The notes under the pieces: model-generated
Told to the model about the DNA's origin: nothing
What the model saw: the letters and a program-made list of their open reading frames with translations, nothing else
Database searches by the model: none
Part shown: piece after piece, positions 57,128-64,000 of the stretch
Layout: every line of letters begins with the position of its first letter
Numbering within the stretch: the first letter of the stretch is position 1
Position numbers and translations under genes: made by a program
Assembly: GCF_012489685.1 (NCBI RefSeq)
Contig: NC_080043.1
Location: 44,717,127-44,781,126, forward strand
Source: Lotus japonicus
Lineage: Eukaryota; Streptophyta; Magnoliopsida; Fabales; Fabaceae
Direction: 5' to 3'
DNA length: 64,000 bases

Positions 57128-58255
57128 CATCAAACTTAAGAACCCATACTAAGAGAACTTTATCCTAGTCCCAAATTGCTCTTTGCCATTTATTTAACAT
57201 GTGTAAAACACGGCTAAACACATTTCCTCATCAGGCAACCATGATAATCTCTATTAAAGACCACAAAAACTAGACATTTAGGAAGCTTTGACTAGGGAGA
57301 TATTTTGTATGAGCACTTACTGTGCAAACCCACTGAGTAGTGAGACAAACAAATCAATGTTTAGCCACATGCTACGAATAAAATCCCAAGTGAACAGAGC
57401 AGAAGACAAAAGCAAACCTCATTATAAATTTATAATGAAAAGATCATGGACGTAAAAAGGTTATAGACAAAAGAATCCTCACCCAATATAAAAAACACAA
57501 ACTTTACTGAACTGTCCAAGCAAATGTTGGATTCTGAGTAGTCGTGTTTACCTCAAATTTATTCCACGAGCTTTTGATGATGCAGTACCCTCGAGCAGCA
57601 TTGAAGAGTTGTCTGGAATCCATTTCGATTTTCCAGCAGGATTCTTTAATTATTTGTCGAAGCCACATTGATTTGAAAATTGGGTCCAACTTTTAAGCTT
57701 TGTCTAGTGTGTGGTTTGTGATGGGAGTCAGCTTTTGTGGCAAAGCAAGGCGATACGCGATATCGCTTGGATGTGATGGCCTATTTCTCCTTTCTCAATT
57801 CTCTCTGCCTTTACGTTTCCATTGTTTTCTAATTCTTTCCTCGCACTCACGTCACGTGAGGAGGATCACCCTTTGTAGTCTTCTTTATCTCAATATATTA
57901 TGAAAAAAATTATCTTTGCACATCAATTACACTTACACATAAATGAGTTGTGGAGATAATAGAGATAAATGACTGATATGATATGTGATGTAATAAGAAA
58001 TATAAGAAAAAAAAGTAAAAATAGCTAGAAAAGAGACTGGTTTTCTTATAGAAGACCTATGCCATATGTGAAAAGAAGGTTTTCTTCTAGAAGACCTATG
58101 TCACATGTCCCTTCCTAGATAATTCATTTTCCCTCCAAGAAAAAAAAAAGACATCCCACTTTTTTTGTTACAACATATTTCATCTCTCACCCTATTTAAT
58201 TTCATTTATTATTAATAATTCCTTATTTCATATGATACACTTGAATGTATATTTT
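57128..58255. other. AT-rich host or old repeat sequence
   Basis: A minus-strand ORF at 57504-57689 (62 codons, ending NPTFAWTVQ) is too short to call and was not recognised. At 58038-58109 a unit of about 40 bp (GGTTTTCTT-TAGAAGACCTATG) is repeated twice. Nothing else is supported. Confidence 0.4.
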
Positions 58256-58808
58256 TAAATGTCCGCGGTTGAGGTTTCTCCGGAAAAGAATTCTTCTCTA
58301 ATTCTACCAGAAGCTCGTGGTTCTGCTCGTGCCTTGACAAGAGCTCGTAGGGACTTTTTGATCGCCAAACAGCTTGGAGTCGTCCCCATCGGCTCGGAGG
58401 AGGAAGTCATTCAAAGCTTCGCTGACCATCTCATTGCCACCCATCCGCGCCTTTACGGAGATCCCTAGCGTTGCTGCCGGTTTGGTTTGGTGTGTTCTGG
58501 GTCTTGATCCGGTTTTTATGGATTGTTTTCTGCTTGCCCCTTTCTGGTTTTGCATCTCTTGTAGTTATGGTCTGCTCTTTTCCGGGGTTTTTTCTCAATT
58601 CTTAGGGGGTTTAGGTTGTTCTTCAGGTGCTGGTTGCTCTGTTTTGGGTCTGCTGTGTGGGTTTTTGGGGGTTTTCTTTGGGTTTTTTTTTCTCTCTTAG
58701 GCTTTGGGGGCGTTTGGATCAGTTTTTTTGTTACCCTTGAGGAGGGTTAGTATCTTGTCAATATCCTCACCTTTTTATCAATATATTTTATCTTTCTAAA
58801 AAAAATTA
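58256..58808 (+). mobile_element. Probable 5'-truncated LINE, 3' end
   Basis: A short open stretch (58259-58468) ends with a stop, followed by a T/G-rich 3' UTR, then TTTTTATCAATATATTTTATC and an A run (58797-58804). This unidirectional layout with a terminal A-tract suits a truncated non-LTR retrotransposon. Flanking duplications were not clear, and the ORF was not matched to a specific domain. Confidence 0.45.
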
Positions 58809-60577
58809 TTATATTTATGAAAGTTTGTAACAATTCAAGTATTATTACGAAATCTTTTTCTCTTTTTTTAAATTTTAAATACAAAAATAACTTGAAATTA
58901 TTTTAAAAATAAATCTAACATTAATTTTTTTATTACAAATTCAAAAATATGATACACAACAAAAATTGGAATCCTTTGTATGTGCAACTCCAACAGCAGT
59001 GTTGATAATAAATATTGAAACTTTTAATTTAAAATATCATTATTTTCTTACCTATAATTTATGTCTTTAACATGTTTTTAAAAATATATTGGAAGGAAAT
59101 ATCATATTAATTTTACATTTGAAATTTGAACTTTCTTAATTATAATAATTGTTGAAAATCTAATTAATAATTGGTTGTAGAATGAGTAAGATGACAAAAT
59201 GAATGTTTTCAAATCAAATAAATATTTTTTTCCACCATCATGATTTTTTTGGTAAATCATAAAATAAGAATCATGTTCTTATTAAGTTTGATTTATTTTT
59301 AAGAAATTTTAATCTATATTAAACATTTTATCCCTTATAATAGTTATTACTGACTCTAATTAATACCTAAAGTTAATGAATATGATTAAATTACCTTTCC
59401 AAATTCAAAAATGAAAAAAACAATTTTTTAAAAATTTTACTTTTTTTTTTGCTAAAACTTCTACAAATCAAACAAATAATTTATATTTTAGACACACATT
59501 ATTACTAAACATTTCATTACTAAACAAATTCCCAAGGTTTTTTCCATTAGCGATCCTTATTATTCTATTTCTCTCCAAAAATCTAGAGCATATTCTGGAA
59601 ATTTTTCTCCAAGAAATGGAATATTTCACAAATTTGTCATATAAATATTATGTTCGCAATCAATTAGGATTATTCTCATGTGATTATTTTGTCAGTTTTC
59701 TCTTTTTTATGTTTTGCAATATATTCATTTTCTCATATTCACGTTTTCAACATTCTTTTCTCTCATAACATGGAGAAGAAAATTATCTTCCTCACTCATT
59801 TTTGCCTCATCAACATCCAATGATCAAATGTTTGTTCTTTTATTCCTACATCTTGACAATTAAGATTTTAATTTCTTTTTTGTTTATACTGCGCAGTTCA
59901 ATATCTTATTTTGTTTCATCAATTTTCTTTAAAAATATCTTTGGTTCAAATGTTTGTTATTTCTAATCATATACCACGTTCAATGATACAATTAGGGTTG
60001 TTTTGTTATATTCATTGTCAATGTTTTTTTTCTTTTGCAATCGTATAATATGCCTATTTGAAAATTTCTATTGTATGTCCAGATTCACTTTACTAATTTA
60101 CTAATGTGTTGTTATTTGTTTTTTTTTTTCACGTGCAGATAAGACACAGTTCATACCTCTCAAAATTTCTTCTTTTTCCCTAATCTTTTTTTCTTCTTCT
60201 TTTACGTATATTATTATATCATTCTATAGGGGTTAGAATTAACAATTAATTCAACGTCAAGCAATATGAAATAGTGGTTACCTCCGGTTAATTAATCAAG
60301 AATATTGGCACATATTTATGCAGTAGGTCACAACATTAGTACTGGATAACTTTTGGACATTAATCTCTTCCCTATAATTTTAATCTTTTTAAAAGATCAC
60401 TATTTAAGAAGAAACTGAAAATAGATTATTTAGAAAAACTACTTTAGAGTGTGTTTGTTTCAACTTATTTTTTAAAAAAATCACTTTTTAAAATGTTAAG
60501 ATGTTTAGCTTATCATTATGGTGGCCCGCAACTACGAAGGTGAAAATCACGTAGGGAGGTGTTTCTTTTCTAGCTAC
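58809..60577. other. AT-rich non-coding sequence
   Basis: Long A/T tracts, no ORF of note on either strand. 60450-60500 has a GTGTTTGTTTCAACTT start typical of small terminal-repeat elements, but no partner was found. Confidence 0.4.
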
Positions 60578-61047
60578 TGTAACACCCCGAATTCCAGGTG
60601 TCACTTAAGTAACTAAAAATAAACTTTACGCGGAAAACAGGTATATTTTTTTTTCTTCGTTCGATTCCTTTTAAATTAAAGCGATAGAGAATAAAGACGT
60701 AACCCAGCAACTAAACTAACCGATGTACAACATATATACAGGTACAGCCTCAGCTGCACTCCAATGTCACGCGCACTCGCAGTGACCTCAAAGTGGTGAG
60801 CTCGTGGGCAAATATATACATAACCAGTAATGTAAGTAAAAGTCATAAGTACAGTCATCCAAGAGAAAGTCGGCTCCAAAAATGGCCTCAACAAAAGACC
60901 CCTATATTACGACAGACTCTCTGTGATTTCCCATCAAGAGAACCACACAAAAAGCCATGTATCGGGAACCTACCCTGTCCCAAAAGTAAGAAGAATCAGA
61001 GCTCTACACAAAATATGACGCTGCCTAACCTACCCTCCCTGTACCGC

Positions 61048-61717
61048 TCATAGCTCCTCCTCCTCTCCCTCGTCGCTCGGCGAGTAGCTGTCCACATCGC
61101 TGTCGGAGTCAGAGTCGGAATCCACCATGATCATCTCGGTGTCTAAGTCCACGACCTCCCTCCTAACTATCCTGCGCACCGTCCTAGTCAAGCCCGTCTC
61201 AAAATCCACCTCTCCAGTAAGAACATCCTCCTCCACCACCCGAACCAGGGGTTCCACACGGTAGTCGCGCGGTGGAGTAAAAGGAAAACGACGTGAGGCA
61301 GATGGAACAACAGACTCCCTCTTCGGCTCCACGAGCCTCGAGGACGACGCCACGTCGGTAGGATCGATAGCAGTAGCAGGAGGTGGCGCAACAGGTGCAG
61401 CAACATCAACCTCGATCTCGGATGGGTCCTCGTCATCGAAAGAAGATGAAGTCGGAGGTGGTGCAAGTGGTCCTCGACCAGTGCCTGGTCCACAGCGAAC
61501 TGAAGGCGGCAGATCAAAGCTCAGCTCCATGCGTCGTAGCACTCCCCTCGTCAAACGTCCACGCTCGTCTGTCCGGTCCTCCATGACCCTTCCCCGGTAC
61601 GTCGCTCGATGATCCACAGCATCGATCACCCAAGCGGTGGGGGCATGACGGTCCACCAACTCAAACCTGATCCCCCCCCGAGGGAGAGACCATCGAAAAC
61701 CACTCCGCCATCGACAT
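61048..61717 (-). pseudogene. LTR-encoded acidic protein, element F (one-base shift)
   Basis: From ATG 61717 the start MSMAEWFSMVSPSGG matches element D, then a run of eight G (complement of 61672-61679) shifts the frame by one; D has six G at the equivalent place and stays in frame. After the run the reading frame is open for over 200 codons to 61048, with WVIDAVDHRATYRGR, MEDRTDERGRLTRGV, LPPSVRCGPG, DDEDPSE and a very acidic end MVDSDSDSDSDVDS plus a Glu run. It is about 60 residues longer than D in the linker. An alternative in-frame ATG at 61764 reads through the G run and joins the open part, so a product without the conserved start is possible. Confidence 0.55.
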
Positions 61718-61818
61718 CTGGCAACAGGCCGACCGCCCAAACACAAACATGAAACCAAAGTCATAGCGCTAGGGTCAACTCACGGAAATAAGTAATTATA
61801 CACTCAGCATGTGATTGG

Positions 61819-61820
<2 letters not shown>

Positions 61821-61882
<62 letters not shown>
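61821..61882. repeat. TA microsatellite, 31 repeats
   Basis: An uninterrupted TA run inside the F LTR. The corresponding place in A has only a few TA units (2410-2425; one unit more in the right copy). Confidence 0.95.
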
Positions 61883-61884
<2 letters not shown>

Positions 61885-62911
61885 CCAAGCATGTTATTGG
61901 CTCTAACAATGCTTCAATAATTCAAATAGCATACAAATCCAGTCAGGGTGAATGTATGCGTGAAATGCAATTCAATATGATCCGGATAGTTGTTTAGGAT
62001 AGGCACCACGAGACCGCACGACACAGGCCTAGTGTCGCCAACTTTGCTCGGGTGTCGCTTACAAACCCATGCATAGACGGATCAGCCCCAACCATCAATG
62101 GTCGTGCCACTCTGCCCGCTATGCCGAAGATACACCCAGGTCTTCTTCGATGAAGGCAATTCCCCAACCTTCGTGAAGCATTCCCGTTCTTCACCGTGGC
62201 CCAATCTTTCGATCGTACAAACCTCGAATGATGCATGATGCAATATGGTTAGGCAAACATCGATTCGTCATCACAACGCAAGTGTTTAGCTCAAAACCCA
62301 ATTTCAAAACCCAAGAGTTTAATGTCGGTCAATACAACATAACTCCCACAATAAGAGTACCCGAGTACTCGGTGACTTTCACTCATCACCGTGGCTCACC
62401 CCCGTGATGTCCACCAATTCTCCAAAACCCACGACAAGGTCGACTTTTCCCCGTCTTTCGCAATCATTTTCCCATTGAGATTCCCTATGGTTTATTCGTT
62501 AATGAAAACGTTTCGAATTGAATTAATCAAGTTATGAGTTTATTTCTCGAAGTCTAAGTTTCCTAAAGTCTCAAGTTTTCAAAATTCTATTCATTCTAAG
62601 TTTTCCAAAAACCCACCAAATGTAAATCCCGGGGAAAGTCTAAGTATACAAACGAATGGCTAAGTCTCAAACCCCCTGTTTGGACTCGCCTAGGGTTTTT
62701 TCCCCAACCCGAAAGATCAAAGTAACCAGTTCAATGATTTTCCCACTCCGAAGTCGCGTCAAAACGCACAATTCAATAACATCTCAATATCATAAGTTAT
62801 GGAAAACATCATAACATTAATTCATCATCATAATCAATATCAAAGTAAAGCATAAGTCGAATTTATCGACGCCTATCATGCAGTCTTAGCTAATAGGTAA
62901 GTTGCCCTAAC

Positions 62912-62989
62912 CTCGAGTTGCTCCAGCCTCGTGGTCTAGGTTTTCTTCACACAATTGCTCTGAGAAACCCAAAGTTCCTTCAACTGAAC
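62912..62989 (-). other. Candidate LTR exon 2 (78 nt), element F
   Basis: CTCCGAG| upstream and CTCGAG|GTTAGGGC at the end on the minus strand. Open in the shared phase (GSVEGTLGFSEQ...). Confidence 0.45.
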
Positions 62990-64000
62990 CTCGGAGAAAA
63001 CAAAGCAGAAATCCAAACAAAATCGATTAGCTCGATCACAATACATCTAATTATCGATAGACAAAGCATTGAAGCTTCAGAATACAACAATCGAGTACGA
63101 AAGGACAAGTTTTCGCAAACGAAAAACCCCCCCACACACACAACCATGCTCTCGGCCACAAGAGGAAATTGGCTCCGGCTCTTTTTCTTCGATCTAATTT
63201 ATTTACAAGGTAGTTTTATGGTAAAACTAGGGTAAAGAAACTGTCGGAAAAATTTTCGGACGAACGGATCGAATTACGACTAGTTAGGGGTATTTTGGTC
63301 CAAAATTAAAGCTCAAAAACCCAAAGTTAAAACTTCGGAAAATAAATTTGATGGCGATATTCCTAACGACATTCGTAGCAACTAATCCTAAAGGCACTAA
63401 GTCAGATTGCGACTTTTCGACATTAAAGTTTCGATATGTGCACAAAATGGTTTTCTAAGCAGTTTTTCAGATCCTTGACAACTCGATCAAAATCGGCGAA
63501 CAACGGCGAGTGTTCTAGGTTGTTGGGCAAGTACAGAAGATATCCCAAGCGAAAAATCAAGAAAAACGGATAGTTTTACGAAAAGCTCGAAACTTTGAGC
63601 ATAGAAACGGCTAAAGAAACGCAGTAGAAACAATGGTCAGAGGTAAGAATCAAGCTAGTTACCTCGATACCTTGAAGTAGGGACAAACAGCTCGAAGATC
63701 GGTCGAGTTTTGGTGAAAATCTCCTTCCTCCTTTCTCTCCTCAAACTCGCGGCTTCAATGGAAGAAAATGGAAGATATTTTGATTTTTTTTACTATTTAT
63801 AGGAAGGTGAAATCGCGGGAAAATGAATATTTCGCGATTCCGATTTTTGCAGCACGTTCATCAGTGAATTCTAAGCGAGATTCTGGCGACAGAATTCCAG
63901 AACTCAAAACAAATCTCTAGAATTTAGGGAAAAACGATCTCTAGAACTCAAAAGCGGTGTAAGTTAATCTGTCCCGAAAAACTACTTTTTGCTGTGAAGG

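Larger units (their letters stand above)
60578..64000 (-). mobile_element. Element F: A-type Tekay-like LTR, minus strand, cut by window end
   Basis: Starts TGTAACACCCCGAATTCC and is homologous over its length to the element A LTR in reverse: TATA box 63794-63801, predicted intron 1 63662-62990 (673 nt), exon 2 62912-62989, intron 2 62911-61779 (1133 nt). More diverged from A than A's own two LTRs. It contains an expanded TA repeat and the longest form of the LTR ORF. Whether it is a solo LTR or part of an element cannot be seen. Confidence 0.85.

Noticed and set aside
57504..57689. Minus-strand ORF of 62 codons in the flanking sequence
   Set aside because: No recognised domain, no clear splice context. 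It may be an exon remnant but cannot be supported.
58809..60577. Small terminal-inverted-repeat elements in the AT-rich tract
   Set aside because: No convincing paired ends or target duplications could be found by eye.

Overview
This is a plant nuclear window made almost entirely of nested LTR retrotransposons. The host is probably a eudicot and plausibly a legume, judging from a SIRE/Maximus-type copia element with an env-like ORF, Tekay-type chromoviruses with 3.5-4.1 kb LTRs and a Tat-lineage Ty3 element. The species cannot be fixed from the sequence. No intact host gene was found.

Layout. The oldest frame of the left two-thirds is element C, a Tekay-like Ty3 element on the minus strand: internal region 40383-42936 and right LTR 42937-46961. 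Its left LTR is split by three later insertions, and its pieces are 14524-16168, 28279-28912 and 40357-40382. The insertions are element A (+; <1-14523, non-autonomous Tekay-like), a SIRE-like copia element (+; 16169-28273, TSD CCATT) and element B (+; 28913-40351, two 3572-bp LTRs, TSD GATCC). The three pieces add up to 2305 bp, against 2304 bp for the matching part of the intact right LTR, so the nesting is well supported. Element A's gag carries the LTR of a further minus-strand element, D (3613-7736). To the right, after a short unassigned stretch (46962-47706), lies element E (+; 47712-57122, TSD CAAAC), a Tat-lineage Ty3 element with two RNase H domains, very short LTRs and a large antisense gene. 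Then come about 3.4 kb of AT-rich sequence with a probable LINE tail, and finally the start of element F, a minus-strand A-type LTR (60578 to beyond the end).

Coding state. The SIRE gag ORF and env-like ORF are open, but pol has frameshifts. Element E pol is complete in domain order but has six in-frame stops and two frame breaks. A, B, C and D are non-autonomous. A, B and C share a gag-like ORF, a block that no longer codes where protease and RT should be, and an integrase/chromodomain tail; B has in addition regained an RNase H-integrase-chromodomain segment by recombination.

Most interesting signal. The long LTRs of five Tekay-like families (A, B, C, D, F) share a layout that looks like a spliced gene inside the LTR. 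It has a TATA box, a leader ending in GAG|GTA, an intron of 661-674 nt, an exon of 78 or 84 nt (always a multiple of three), a GT(G/T)AGGGC donor, an intron of 1.1-1.7 kb holding the tandem repeats, and a conserved AG|TTGACCCT acceptor. Downstream sits an ORF for an acidic protein beginning M-S-(M/L)-x-x-W-F. It is intact in D, has a one-base homopolymer shift in F, and is internally deleted or lost in B, C and A. Two antisense genes, in E (TATA box plus two introns) and in SIRE (TATA box, coiled-coil product), are also notable.
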